A program made the position numbers and the translations under genes. Positions 26,917 to 36,319 of a stretch of 64,000 nt of DNA are shown here, piece after piece. This DNA is from Streptomyces altiplanensis (GTDB lineage: Bacteria; Actinomycetota; Actinomycetes; Streptomycetales; Streptomycetaceae), in contig RHMC01000004.1 of assembly GCA_003719395.1 (NCBI GenBank), positions 1 to 64,000 of the forward strand, read 5' to 3'. A model generated the notes under the pieces. That model did not search any database. It saw only the letters and a list, made by a program, of their open reading frames with translations, and was not told where the DNA came from. Numbering within the stretch: the first letter of the stretch is position 1; every line of letters begins with the position of its first letter.

Positions 26917-29900
26917 CTAGCTGGCAGCGATTGCCGAGTAGGTCAAGACGTCAGCCGGCAGTTCGTGGTGGAGCTTCCACACGATGCCCATGGGCTTGCT
27001 GCCCTTGTGCTCGACGTAGTCGGCGGGGCCCAACAGCATCCACGGCTGGGCCTTGCCGATGTCGGTTTCGTTGTAGCGCCGCAGGAAGAGCAGGATGTGG
27101 CTTCCTCGCTTGGCATGCTGTCGGTAGCGCAACCCGGTAGGGGAGTTTTCTCCAGTGTTGTTCTGGGATTCCCAATGGAAAAGGGTTGAACTCCTGGCGT
27201 AGTCCTTATACCGGATGGTGGGGGAGAAGTCTTTCTCGTCCTTCTCCAGTGTGATCAGCAAGGCGTCGATGTTGAGTTCCTCGGACCGGGCCACTCCCTG
27301 CGCGAAGGAGCCTGGCATCTGGCCGCCAGGCCGAGCTATGCCAAGGGCAGCCAGAATTTCGGAGCGGTTGTACGAGCTGTGAATATTCAAGGGGAGTCCA
27401 TGATGAGGGACTTCAAGCGGGAATGGGAAGTGATCGACCTGCTCGAGCACGTGAGCTAGTACCTGCCGGACCTCACTGCGCAACGCCTTTTGCTCGCGCA
27501 GTGAAGAGAGCCCCTCCTGGTAGCTGGAGAAGCCACCTCCCTTGTCCCACAGCGTATAAAAGAGCATGCGCGCGTAGCTTTGCTCGGTCGCGTTCAAAGC
27601 CTCATAGAGTGGTGCATCATCTGCGAGAAGGCGCGTATATGTGTGGGCGCGCTCGGGGTCGTCGACATGCAAGAATGCATGGACGCGCTTTAGGAGCTCC
27701 TCTTCACCGCCTGGGATGGGCTCGGCGTTAAGCCCGGCGTAACGTAGGACTCGCGTCCATGAGTTTTTCCCCTTGTACAACTCCTTGATGTCCCGTCGGT
27801 TCTCTTTGAGGTACGCTGAGAGACTCTCCTGGGTATAGCCTTTTACTTCCTTTGAGAGTGTTCTGACGTCGGTCTTTAGCTGTGTCCGGATGTTGCCTAG
27901 GACGAGTTCCTTTGACTTGCCCTCCAAGACGATCTGGCAGCCGGAGGGAAGCTGAGGAAAGTCATGCTCCATGTGATCGATGAGTCGGTTACGAGTCAGG
28001 TTTGTAAGGGCACGAAACTGCTCCTCGAAACGGAACTCGGCTCGGTGCTGGCCGATGAAGTCGAGGACGGTCAGTACCGGTTTATTTTCCGTGCGCCGCA
28101 GCCCCCTCCCTAGTTGCTGCAGGAAGATTGTTGCACTGTTTGTAGGGCGAAGGAGGAGAATGGTGTCTACATCGGGGATGTCGAGCCCCTCATTGAAAAG
28201 ATCTACCGAGAAGATTGCCTGCAGTTTTCCGTCGCGCAACTCTTCAAGGGCCGCATCACGTTCACTTGGCGAAGATTCGCTGTCAAGAGATTTGGCTTGA
28301 AAACCAGCCTGGCGGAAGAAATCTGCCATGAAGTGGGCGTGTGCCTTAGTTACGCAGAATCCCAAGGCGCGCATGGTGCCTGGGTTGGAGACTTTGCTTT
28401 GGACCGCTTTAACGACCAGGCGGGCGCGGGCGTGGTTGCCGGTGAAGATATTTCCCAACTCAGCCTGGTCGTATGAGCCCTTCTGCCAGCTCAGCGCCGT
28501 GAGATCGGTGCCATCCGGGATTCCGAAGTAGTGGAAGGGGCACAGCAGATCGTTCTCGAGTGCTTCCCAGAGGCGCATTTCTGCTGCGATGCGACCGTCA
28601 AAAAACTCGTCTTGAACGTTCTTTCCATCCATGCGTTCAGGTGTGGCGGTCAGGCCGAGAAGCTGTTTTGGTTGGAAATGATTGATAACGCGACGGTACG
28701 TGTTGGCTGTAGCGTGATGGAACTCATCGATGACGATTACGTCGAAGTGGTCACGGGCAAGTTTCTCCAAACGCTGATCTGTCAGTGATTGGACACTGGC
28801 AAAGACGTGTTTCCAGTCTTGCGGGAGCTCGCCACTGTGCAGCAACTCTCCGAAGGAGCCGTCATCCAGCGCCGCTCGGTAGGTGCGGCGGGACTGCTTA
28901 AGAATTTCCTTGCGGTGAGCTACGAAAAGTAGCCGCAGATCTCTTCCGTGCTTGCGAAGCAGGGCTCTGTAGTCCAGTGCAGCCATGACTGTTTTTCCAG
29001 TTCCAGTGGCAGCTACCAGTAGGTTCTTGTTCCAACCGTGAATCTCACGCTCGACGCGAAGTCGTTCCAGCATGTCGCGCTGGTGGGCGAATGGCCGCAT
29101 TTCCAGTGAGGAGAGGTTGATTTTCCTCTCGTTGAGTGTGCGTGTCCCGCCGGCCTGAGCCAATGCTTCATCGAGACGTGCCGCGTCACGGTCGGGATCG
29201 TACGACTCAAAGGCGCTCTCGCTCCAATATGCGTCGAAGGTAGCTTCGAACTTGTTGAGCACCGCAGGTGTAGCAACCGACGACAGGCGTACGTTCCACT
29301 CCAGCCCATCGAGCAACGCTGCCTTGGAGAGATTTGAACTTCCCACGTAGGCAGTGTCGAACCGAGTGTTGCGCCGGAACAGCCATGCCTTGGCATGCAG
29401 TCTCGTCGAGCGAATCTCGTAGTTGACCTTCACCTCGGCGCCGAAATCTCGGACCAGGCGATCTAGGGCATGTCGATCTGTGGCCCCCATGTACGTGGTC
29501 GTGATGACTCGCAGGGGCACGTTACGTTCTTTTGCCGCCAGCAAGGATTTTTCGAGTACCCGCAGCCCGTACCACTTCACGAACGCGCACAAAAGGTCAA
29601 CTCGGTCCGCAGTGGCGAGCTCGGCGCGCAACTCGCTTCCCAGGCTCAACTCGCCTGGCGAATTTGTTATCAGGGCTGTTTCTGATAGAGGAGTGAGCGG
29701 GCGGAGAGCGTAGACACCAGGGGCCTCCTGCTCAGCCAGAGACAACAGTTGGCGCGGCCCGTCTGCGATGCTCTCGACTGCATCGGCGGTATCCTGGTGA
29801 GTTGCCAGGGATCTCATAATCCGGTTGACAGTGGCGACTTGCTGATCATGAGGAAGCTGTCGCAGTGTGTGCTGTATGGCTTTGCTGACATGATGGGCGA

Positions 29901-30051
29901 GAACGTGGGGAGAGGATTCTTTACTCACTTCCGCGTCGATGGCCTTCCACCCTGCTGCTTCGAGCCGGTCGATCTGGCCCTGCATGCGGTGGGTGATGAG
30001 CTCTTCGTACACGCCAGCAACAGGGCGTGCGAGATCCCCTGAGTCGTCCAT
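26917..30051 (-). CDS. PLD-domain DEAD/DEAH helicase with DUF3427
   Basis: A 1044-residue protein. The N-terminal ~130 residues are helical. A phospholipase D-like nuclease domain follows with a single HxK motif (H219-K221, then GSSNLS at 237-242). A superfamily 2 helicase then carries Walker A AATGTGKT (347-354), DEFHH (442-446), TATPER (468-473) and the arginine finger motif QQLGRGLRR (645-653). The last ~340 residues match DUF3427. This fusion is found in defence-linked loci and as restriction-like nuclease-helicases. ATG at 30051 follows GGGAG. G+C is clearly lower here than in the flanks, suggesting acquisition. A Vsr gene lies 218 bp upstream on the same strand. Confidence 0.9.
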   Translation of the reverse strand: MDDSGDLARPVAGVYEELITHRMQGQIDRLEAAGWKAIDAEVSKESSPHVLAHHVSKAIQHTLRQLPHDQQVATVNRIMRSLATHQDTADAVESIADGPRQLLSLAEQEAPGVYALRPLTPLSETALITNSPGELSLGSELRAELATADRVDLLCAFVKWYGLRVLEKSLLAAKERNVPLRVITTTYMGATDRHALDRLVRDFGAEVKVNYEIRSTRLHAKAWLFRRNTRFDTAYVGSSNLSKAALLDGLEWNVRLSSVATPAVLNKFEATFDAYWSESAFESYDPDRDAARLDEALAQAGGTRTLNERKINLSSLEMRPFAHQRDMLERLRVEREIHGWNKNLLVAATGTGKTVMAALDYRALLRKHGRDLRLLFVAHRKEILKQSRRTYRAALDDGSFGELLHSGELPQDWKHVFASVQSLTDQRLEKLARDHFDVIVIDEFHHATANTYRRVINHFQPKQLLGLTATPERMDGKNVQDEFFDGRIAAEMRLWEALENDLLCPFHYFGIPDGTDLTALSWQKGSYDQAELGNIFTGNHARARLVVKAVQSKVSNPGTMRALGFCVTKAHAHFMADFFRQAGFQAKSLDSESSPSERDAALEELRDGKLQAIFSVDLFNEGLDIPDVDTILLLRPTNSATIFLQQLGRGLRRTENKPVLTVLDFIGQHRAEFRFEEQFRALTNLTRNRLIDHMEHDFPQLPSGCQIVLEGKSKELVLGNIRTQLKTDVRTLSKEVKGYTQESLSAYLKENRRDIKELYKGKNSWTRVLRYAGLNAEPIPGGEEELLKRVHAFLHVDDPERAHTYTRLLADDAPLYEALNATEQSYARMLFYTLWDKGGGFSSYQEGLSSLREQKALRSEVRQVLAHVLEQVDHFPFPLEVPHHGLPLNIHSSYNRSEILAALGIARPGGQMPGSFAQGVARSEELNIDALLITLEKDEKDFSPTIRYKDYARSSTLFHWESQNNTGENSPTGLRYRQHAKRGSHILLFLRRYNETDIGKAQPWMLLGPADYVEHKGSKPMGIVWKLHHELPADVLTYSAIAAS

Positions 30052-30269
30052 GGCCACTCCCTTGGTCAACAGTCCGATGCAGACCAGTTTTAACAGCAAC
30101 TGCTGACAACCATGGGACTGTTCGGCGGGAGAGCGCGAGGCATGCTGTTCCATCGCTCTGAGGAAGCTTCGCGGAAAGCTGCCTGTATACGTGAGGTCGG
30201 TGCGGCGACTGCATGCCGCAGACGGTCCGTGAAGCGGTCGTGGCTGATGTAGCCGCGGGCCTCGGGCGG

Positions 30270-30683
30270 TCAGTCATGCAGCAGTCCTACGCGGTGATCG
30301 CATTGAGGTGGAACACGGCCAGCTTTGGCCTCAACCACCGTCCGGGCCACGACTTCCGGGTTCTCGTGCTCCCAGAAGCGCAGGACCGTCCATCCCTGCG
30401 CTTCGAGGTGTTTCGTCGTTTCGCGGTCTCGGGCCATGTTCTTGTCGAGCTTGGTTCGCCACCATTCGGCGTTGGACTTCGGGTGCGTCGCGTGCTGCGG
30501 GCAGCCGTGCCAGAAGCAACCGTCCAGGAAGACCGCGATCTTGGCCGGCCTGAAGGCGATGTCGATCGTTCGGCGGGGCATCCCGGGGACGGGGACGTTC
30601 ACGCGGTAGCGCAGGCCGGCGGCGTGGAGGAGTTTGCGTACGGCGATCTCGGCGGCTGTGTCGCGGGAGCCCTGGCGGCTCAT
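30270..30683 (-). CDS. vsr: Very short patch repair (Vsr) endonuclease
   Basis: A 137-residue nuclease of the Vsr fold: RDTAAEIAVRKLLHAAGLRY, the metal Asp41 in RTIDIAF, the zinc/active-site block DGCFWHGCPQHATHPK (54-69) and KNMARDRETTKHLEAQGWTV, then LRFWEHE. Vsr normally nicks T:G mismatches made by m5C deamination, and is usually next to a Dcm-type methylase; none is present. It lies upstream of, and co-directional with, the PLD-helicase gene, so they may form a unit. An upstream in-frame GTG at 30740 would add 19 residues across a GGGAT repeat. Confidence 0.88.
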   Translation of the reverse strand: MSRQGSRDTAAEIAVRKLLHAAGLRYRVNVPVPGMPRRTIDIAFRPAKIAVFLDGCFWHGCPQHATHPKSNAEWWRTKLDKNMARDRETTKHLEAQGWTVLRFWEHENPEVVARTVVEAKAGRVPPQCDHRVGLLHD

Positions 30684-30706
30684 GCGGGCCGAAACGGCGG
30701 CGGAGG

Positions 30707-30735
30707 AAGGGATGGGATGGGATGGGATGGGATCG
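30707..30735 (-). repeat. GGGAT pentanucleotide tandem repeat before vsr
   Basis: About five consecutive GGGAT units precede the vsr ATG. With the upstream GTG start they would be coding, and a unit change would shift the frame. Confidence 0.75.
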
Positions 30736-30923
30736 GGCACCCGCGCATTGTGCCGGCGGGCCTGAGGCGGGTGGGTTTCCCGGCTCTCGCGACGGGGGGC
30801 CGCGGCCCCCGTCGCCTTGGTGCGGATGCCTCGTAGGCCCGGGAGGCGCAGGCCCCTCGGGCCGCGCAGCGTGGAGCGGGTCATGACGACGCCGTACGCG
30901 AGCCATCGGTAATAGGGAGGGAG

Positions 30924-31940
30924 TCAGGGGAGGTCGGGGGTGCCGTGGCAGTCGCGGTAGGGGGTGTCCGAGCCGCACCAGCACGGGGCGTTGCGGGCCG
31001 GGGGCCAGGAGGTTGCCCGGCCGCGGGCCGCCAGGGTCGTGGCGTACTGGGGGAGGAGGGACGCGTCTTCGGGGGACGCTGATTCCGACGCGGCGAACGC
31101 CTCGTAGGAGGGGACCGTTCCGCGCACGATGCCCAGGTTCTGGGTGCCTGTCGAGGACAGGTCGCGCAGGGACGCCTCGACCGCGGACAGGTGGGCTGCG
31201 TGGGTGGGGTAGTCCGCCGTCAGGGCCGGGTACGCCGTCAGGAGTTCGCGCAGCTCCTCCTCGGGCCAGTGCAGCATCGCCACCGGGAACGGGCGGGACA
31301 GCGCGGTGCGGTACGTGCCCAGCTCGGCGCGCAGGCGGGCGATCTCGGCCCGGAGCTCCGCCGGGTTGTCCGAGCCCAGCGACCACAGCCGGTTCGGGTC
31401 GTGCAGCTCGTCGAGGGGGATGGGGCCGGCGTTGACGGTGTCCGCCCGCGCGTCCCACTCGTCGTGCGGCAGGTTCAGCATGCGGCGTACGCGGTGGCGG
31501 CCGGTGAGGAGCGGCCCGGCCGCGTACGGGATCTCCTCCGACGGGTCGACGAGGAGGGTCACCGCGGCGGTGAAGGCGTCGTGGGAGGCGTGGAGTTCGT
31601 CGTGGGATTCGAGGGCCTCCGCGATGATCACCCACGGCGCCGCCTCGCGCGGGGCCGCGGCGCGGATGCCGTCGATGATGGCGCGGGCCTCCGCCTCGTG
31701 GCCGTACTCCCACAGGTTGGCCGCCTTGAGGGCCTTCACCAGGGGCGGGTTGTCCGGGGCCTTCGCCAGGAGCTGGTCGTACAGCGTGGCCGCGCGGGCA
31801 CGGTCGCCGGAGAGCTCCAGGTGGGCCGCGGCCTGGAGGTACAGCGGTTCCTGGTCCTCGGGGTACTGCGTCGCGGTGCGCAGCAGGCGCTCGGCTTCGG
31901 CGGTGTGATCGGCGTGATCGGCAGGCGTGTCGGGGCGCAT
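30924..31940 (-). CDS. SEC-C motif protein with TPR-like N-terminus
   Basis: A 338-residue protein. The first ~100 residues form tetratricopeptide-like helices (AEAERLLRTATQYPEDQEPL, AATLYDQLLAKAPDNPPLVK). The extreme C-terminus carries the SEC-C zinc motif NAPCWCGSDTPYRDCHG, with CxC...C-H ligands as in SecA tails. The middle region (DUF-like, with an alpha/beta character) is unassigned. Such proteins are thought to bind nucleic acid or proteins through the zinc tail. Lies between the accessory block and a divergent transporter operon. Confidence 0.85.
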   Translation of the reverse strand: MRPDTPADHADHTAEAERLLRTATQYPEDQEPLYLQAAAHLELSGDRARAATLYDQLLAKAPDNPPLVKALKAANLWEYGHEAEARAIIDGIRAAAPREAAPWVIIAEALESHDELHASHDAFTAAVTLLVDPSEEIPYAAGPLLTGRHRVRRMLNLPHDEWDARADTVNAGPIPLDELHDPNRLWSLGSDNPAELRAEIARLRAELGTYRTALSRPFPVAMLHWPEEELRELLTAYPALTADYPTHAAHLSAVEASLRDLSSTGTQNLGIVRGTVPSYEAFAASESASPEDASLLPQYATTLAARGRATSWPPARNAPCWCGSDTPYRDCHGTPDLP

Positions 31941-32115
31941 GGTCCATACCGTACTGCTGTACGCCGTGCCGGCGAGAGAGCCCGGAGCGTCGGAGACCGG
32001 ACGCGATGCGGGCCGGGACCACCGGCACCGTGCCCGGCCGGAGCGCCGTCCCCGGGGTGATGTCGTGCCGCTGGTGGGCGGACTGGCTTCGGGACGGCCG
32101 CGCTAGGGTCCTGAG

Positions 32116-32340
32116 GTGCTCATACGTCGTCCTCATGTGCTGTGGCTGCTGGTGCCCTATGTGTTGTTCCTGGGCGCGCTGCCGTTCGTGAACCGGGTGG
32201 AGCCCGTCGTCTTCGGGCTGCCGTTCCTGCTGGTGTGGCTGCTCGGGGCGACCGCGCTGACGCCCGTCGCCGTGTGGATGGCCTGGCGGGGCGACCGGGA
32301 CGGCAGGGGCGACAGAGGTGGCAAGGGGGGCGAGCGGTGA
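32116..32340 (+). CDS. DUF3311 small membrane protein
   Basis: A 74-residue protein with two TMs (VLWLLVPYVLFLGALPFVN and VVFGLPFLLVWLLGATAL) and a hydrophilic GDRDGRGDRGG tail. DUF3311 proteins partner Na+/solute symporters, as here: the next gene starts with GTGA overlapping its stop. GTG start with TAGGGT -10 about 7 bases before suggests a leaderless transcript. Confidence 0.88.
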   Translation: MLIRRPHVLWLLVPYVLFLGALPFVNRVEPVVFGLPFLLVWLLGATALTPVAVWMAWRGDRDGRGDRGGKGGER

Positions 32341-33853
32341 ACGCCCTCGTCGCCACCTCGATCTTCGCCGTCTTCATGGTCATGACCGTCGCCTCGGGCT
32401 CTTCGCGGTGCGCGGGCGCGGCGGTGGCGGCGGGCTCGCCGAGTGGTCGGTGGGCGGGCGCAGCCTCGGCGCCGTCTTCATCTGGGTGCTGATGGCCGGC
32501 GAGGGATACACGAGCTTCAGCTATCTGGGCGCCGCGGGGTGGGGGTACAACTACGGGGCCCCGGTCCTGTACGTCGTCGCGTACATGTCCTGCGGTTACG
32601 CCGTCGGGTACGTCGTCGGCCCCATGCTCTGGTCGTACGCCCGCACCCACGGCCTCGTCGGGATCACGGACATGATCGCCCACCGGTACGGGCGGCCCTG
32701 GCTCGGCGCGGTGGTGGCGGTGCTGGCGACCGTGTTCCTGCTGCCGTACATCCAGCTCCAGATCACCGGCATGGGGGTCGTCGTCTCGACGCTCTCCTAC
32801 GGGGCCGTGAGCCTGGACTGGGCCTACTTCATCGCCTTCGCCGTCACCACCGGCTTCGTGGTGGTGAGCGGGCTGCGCGGCAGCGCCTGGGTGTCCGTGC
32901 TCAAGGACGTGCTGGTCATCGCGACGCTGGGCTTCCTCGCCGTGTACGTACCGCTGCACTACTTCGACGGGTACGGGCCGTTCCTCGACCGGATGGTGAC
33001 CGAGAAGAGCGAGTGGCTGACGTTTCCCGGGCACGGGGACAGCGGGCTCGGGCAGGCGTGGTTCGTGACCACGTCGTTCCTGAACTCGCTGACCGTCGTC
33101 ATCTTCCCGACGACGGTCGCCGGATACCTGGGCGCGCGCAGCGCGGACGCCCTGCGGCGCAACGCCGTCTGGCTGCCCGCGTACAACCTCCTGCTCTTCG
33201 TGCCGATGCTGCTGGGCATGGCGGCGCTGTTCGTCGTGCCGGAGCTGACCGGCGCCGACTCCAACCTGGCGCTCTTCAAGCTGGTGACGGACTCGCTGCC
33301 GGCGTGGGCGGTCGGGGTGATCGGGGTCGCCGCGCGCTGTCGTCGATCAGTGCCGATGGCCGTGTTCATGCTGGTGATCGGGACGATGTGGGGGCGGAGC
33401 GTGCTGTCGCTCGTGCCGCGGTGGAGCGGGAACGAGCGGCAGAAGCGGGCCTCGCAGGTGGTCGTGGTCGTGGCGGGGGCGCTGGCGCTGGTGATGACGT
33501 ACACCGCGCCGAACACGCTCGTACGGCTGTCGCTCATCTCGTACGAGGGGATGGCGCAGCTCGTACCGATGCTGCTGCTGGGACTGGTGTGGCGACGGCT
33601 GACGCTCGCGGGGGCGGTGAGCGGGCTCGTCGTCGGGGTCGGGGCGGTGTGCGGGCTGGTCTTCACCGGGCACGACCCGGTGTGGGGGGTGAACGCGGGG
33701 ATCGTGGCGCTCGCGGGGAACCTGGTGGTCGCGTTGTGCGTCAGTCAGTACGGACCGCGTGATGCGGACGCGCGGCCCGACACGCAGGTGCTGGCCTCGG
33801 ATCCGGTTGATGTGAAGCACCCGGCAGGGGCCGGTGTCGGTGCCGGGCACTAG
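32337..33853 (+). CDS. Sodium:solute symporter (SSS family), frameshifted N-terminus
   Basis: A ~505-residue, 13-TM symporter. The start GTG overlaps the DUF3311 stop (GTGA) and reads VNALVATSIFAVFMVMTVASG; a one-base loss near 32400 must be corrected to enter the long frame (LFAVRGRGGG.., EWSVGGRSLGAVFIW). Near 33330-33350 a short segment reads GVAARCRRSVPM where GxAAALSSIVPM-like sequence is expected, which needs two compensating shifts. The conserved TM2 and Na+-site signature GRSLGAVFIWVLMAGEGYTS is present. Likely transports a carboxylate or amino acid with Na+; substrate unknown. Confidence 0.83.
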
Positions 33854-33886
33854 CATCGTCGACGAGCCGGTGAAAGGAGGGGGAAC

Positions 33887-34199
33887 GTGATCAGTTGCTC
33901 GGCGCGGTTGGCGCGCACGGTCGGGCTTGTCCTCTTCCTCCTCACCGAAGTCCTCCTCGTCGAGAACGGCAGCTTCTCCGCCGCCGTCGCGGTCGCCGCC
34001 ACCGCCGCGGCCGGTTCCGCGCTCACCGCTGCGCCTCGTCGCGGCGCGCCTCCGTTCCCGTGGTGCCACGCACCCGGGTGCGTACGGCGATACGGGACCG
34101 GGAGCAGCGCACCGCGTTCCTGCCCCAGCGTGATCCCGACGCGCGCGGGCGGACCAGGCCCCGGGCACCGGTCGTCGTCCTTCGACGACCACCGCGTAG
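33887..34199 (+). pseudogene. DUF6412-like small protein, frameshifted
   Basis: Starts at a GTG after AAAGGAGGGGG: MISCSARLARTVGLVLFLLT continues as a second hydrophobic stretch. A later frame contains VPRTRVRTAIRDREQRTAFL, then PQRDPDARGRTRPRAP, which I recognise from the DUF6412 family of Streptomyces. At least one shift is needed near 34050 and the exact stop is unclear (TAG at 34197-34199 is one option). It is immediately upstream of a YidC-like gene, its usual neighbour. Confidence 0.55.
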
Positions 34200-34312
34200 G
34201 GACGCGAGCCGCCCCACCTCTCCTCCTGCCTCTCACCTCGCGTGCTCCGCGTGGGCCGTCGATGCCGATCTGTCTTTCTTCCGGCACGACGAGACCCTTC
34301 GGAGGGCTCACC

Positions 34313-35095
34313 ATGTCCGTCTTCATGTCCGCTTTCGCCAGCCTGGTCGCACGCCTCGCGGATCTGCTCGAACCGTTCTTCCACGCCTCCGCCGCAGCCG
34401 CCGCGATCATCCTGTTCACCGCCTGCGTACGACTCGCCGTCCACCCCCTGTCACGGGCGGCGGCCCGCGGCCAGAAGGCCCGTACCAGGCTCGCGCCGCA
34501 GATCGCCGAGTTGCGCAAGAAGCACGGCAGGAACCCGGAGCGCCTCCAGAAGGCGATCATGGAACTGCACACCAGGGAGAAGGTCTCGCCGCTGTCGGGC
34601 TGCCTGCCCAGCCTCTTCCAGCTGCCGGCGTTCTTCCTGATGTACCACCTCTTCTCGAACCGGGAGATCGGCGGCGAGCCGAACGAACTCCTCGGCCACG
34701 CCCTCTTCGCCAGCCCGCTCGGCGACCGCTGGACCGACGCGCTGGCGGACGGCGGGGTCTTCGGGGCGCAGGGGCTGCTGTACGTCGCGCTGTTCGCGGT
34801 CGTCGCGGCGGTGGCGACGTTCAATTACCGGCGTACCAAGCGGCAGATGGCGGCCGCACCGGGCATGGGTGTGCCGGGGGCGCAGGACGGGCCGCAGCTG
34901 CCGGGTGCCGGGGCGATGAGCGCGATGACCAAGGTGATGCCGCTGATGTCCTTCGCGACGCTCTTCACCGTGGCCGTGGTGCCGCTGGCCGCCGCGCTGT
35001 ACCTCGTCACCAGCACGACCTGGAGCGCGGTCGAGCGGGCCTGTCTCCACCGGGATGTTCCCGCTGGTGGAGGCGCGGTCGCTACTGCCGCGTAA
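34313..35095 (+). CDS. YidC/Oxa1-family membrane insertase-like protein
   Basis: A 260-residue protein with several TMs and the YidC core: LAPQIAELRKKHGRNPERLQ followed by LHTREKVSPLSGCLPSLFQL, FNYRRTKRQM and a final hydrophobic ATLFTVAVVPLAAALYL. It is shorter than the housekeeping YidC and lacks a P1 loop, like a second actinomycete paralogue. YidC inserts membrane proteins; the specific clients are unknown. GGAGG lies 9 bases before the ATG. In an apparent operon with the upstream DUF6412-like gene. Confidence 0.87.
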   Translation: MSVFMSAFASLVARLADLLEPFFHASAAAAAIILFTACVRLAVHPLSRAAARGQKARTRLAPQIAELRKKHGRNPERLQKAIMELHTREKVSPLSGCLPSLFQLPAFFLMYHLFSNREIGGEPNELLGHALFASPLGDRWTDALADGGVFGAQGLLYVALFAVVAAVATFNYRRTKRQMAAAPGMGVPGAQDGPQLPGAGAMSAMTKVMPLMSFATLFTVAVVPLAAALYLVTSTTWSAVERACLHRDVPAGGGAVATAA

Positions 35096-35140
35096 CAGTC
35101 CAGTACGTGAACGGGGTCTTGCAGAGCGGACTCCGACCTT

Positions 35141-35160
35141 GGAGGATCGACCAATCCTCC
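35141..35160 (+). promoter_or_regulatory. Short hairpin upstream of FAH-family gene
   Basis: GGAGGAT-CGACCA-ATCCTCC forms a 7-bp perfect stem between the YidC-like gene and the FAH-family gene, 57 bases before the start. It could be a terminator, operator or RNA hairpin. Confidence 0.4.
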
Positions 35161-35216
35161 GATGGCCGCACCCATCGGCCGGGGCCGGGCGCGACACTCG
35201 ACCAAGGAGACTGACC

Positions 35217-36077
35217 ATGAAGCTGCTGCGTGTGGGAACGGCGGGAGCGGAACGTCCGGCGCTGCTCGACCAGGACGGGACGCTCCGGGATCTGTCGGGT
35301 CTCGTCCCGGACATCGACGGTGACCTGCTCGCCGACGAGGCGGCGCTGGGCCGGATCCGCGCGGCCGCGGCCGGCGGTGAGCTGCCGGTGATCGACGGCG
35401 CGGCCGGGACGCGGGTCGGCCCGCCGCTCGCCCGTATCGGCAAGATCGTGTGCATCGGGCTGAACTACCACGACCACGCGGCCGAGACGGGTGCGGCGAT
35501 ACCCGCCGAGCCGATCATCTTCTTCAAGGCCCCGGACACGGTCGTCGGCCCCGACGACACCGTTCTCGTACCGCGCGGCAGCACGAAGACCGACTGGGAG
35601 GTCGAGCTGGCCGTCGTCATCGGCCGCACCGCCCGCTACCTGGACTCGGCCGAGGACGGACTCGCGCACGTCGCGGGGTACGCGGTCGCGCACGACGTCT
35701 CCGAGCGCGAGTTCCAGATCGAGCGCGGCGGGACCTGGGACAAGGGAAAGAACTGCGAGACGTTCAACCCGCTGGGCCCGTGGCTGGTGACGGCGGACGA
35801 GGTGCCGGACCCGCAGGCGCTGGACCTGAAGCTGTGGGTGAACGGCGAGCTGAAGCAGGACGGTACGACGGCCGAGCAGATCTTCCCGGTGGGCGAAGTG
35901 GTGCGGTACGTGAGCCGGTTCATGACGCTGTACCCGGGTGACGTGATCAACACGGGTACGCCGGCGGGCGTGGCGATGGGACAGCCCGAGCCGAAGCCGT
36001 ACCTGCGGTCGGGGGACGTGGTGGAGCTCGAGGTGTCGGGGCTGGGACGCCAGCGGCAGGAGCTCAAAGAGGCGTAA
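35217..36077 (+). CDS. Fumarylacetoacetate hydrolase family protein
   Basis: A 286-residue FAH-fold enzyme. The key block is KIVCIGLNYHDHAAETGA, followed by FFKAPDTVVGPDDTVL, DWEVELAVVIGR with the metal-binding E residues, and the late INTGTPAGVAMGQ. Members hydrolyse or decarboxylate acyl-pyruvate or similar substrates (e.g. 2-hydroxyhepta-2,4-diene-dioate isomerases). The exact reaction cannot be assigned. GGAGACTGACC lies before the ATG. Monocistronic in appearance. Confidence 0.9.
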   Translation: MKLLRVGTAGAERPALLDQDGTLRDLSGLVPDIDGDLLADEAALGRIRAAAAGGELPVIDGAAGTRVGPPLARIGKIVCIGLNYHDHAAETGAAIPAEPIIFFKAPDTVVGPDDTVLVPRGSTKTDWEVELAVVIGRTARYLDSAEDGLAHVAGYAVAHDVSEREFQIERGGTWDKGKNCETFNPLGPWLVTADEVPDPQALDLKLWVNGELKQDGTTAEQIFPVGEVVRYVSRFMTLYPGDVINTGTPAGVAMGQPEPKPYLRSGDVVELEVSGLGRQRQELKEA

Positions 36078-36083
36078 CCGTCT

Positions 36084-36138
36084 ACCGGCGAAGGACCGGC
36101 GAAGGACCGGCGAAGGACCGGCGAAGGACCGGCGAAGG
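36084..36138. repeat. 11-bp tandem repeat, five copies
   Basis: ACCGGCGAAGG repeated five times without interruption, starting 7 bases after the FAH-family stop codon. It is not palindromic. Confidence 0.9.
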
Positions 36139-36319
36139 GGGGCGGCGAGGGGCCGTCGAGGCGGTGGCCGCAGTGCGCCGGGGCCGTTGCGCCGCGGGGG
36201 TGCCGGGGTGAGTTCCCGGCACCCCGGCACCCCGGACGCCTTGCGGCCGGGTCCCCGATCGCCGGACGGGCTCGGTCCTGATGGCGCTGCGTCCGGCGAC
36301 CGGGGAGCGGGGCCGGGGC

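Noticed and set aside
25184-30740. A classical restriction-modification system
   Set aside because: No DNA methyltransferase or specificity subunit is present beside the helicase or Vsr genes.
36084-36138. CRISPR array for the 11-bp tandem repeat
   Set aside because: Units are contiguous with no spacers and no cas genes are near.
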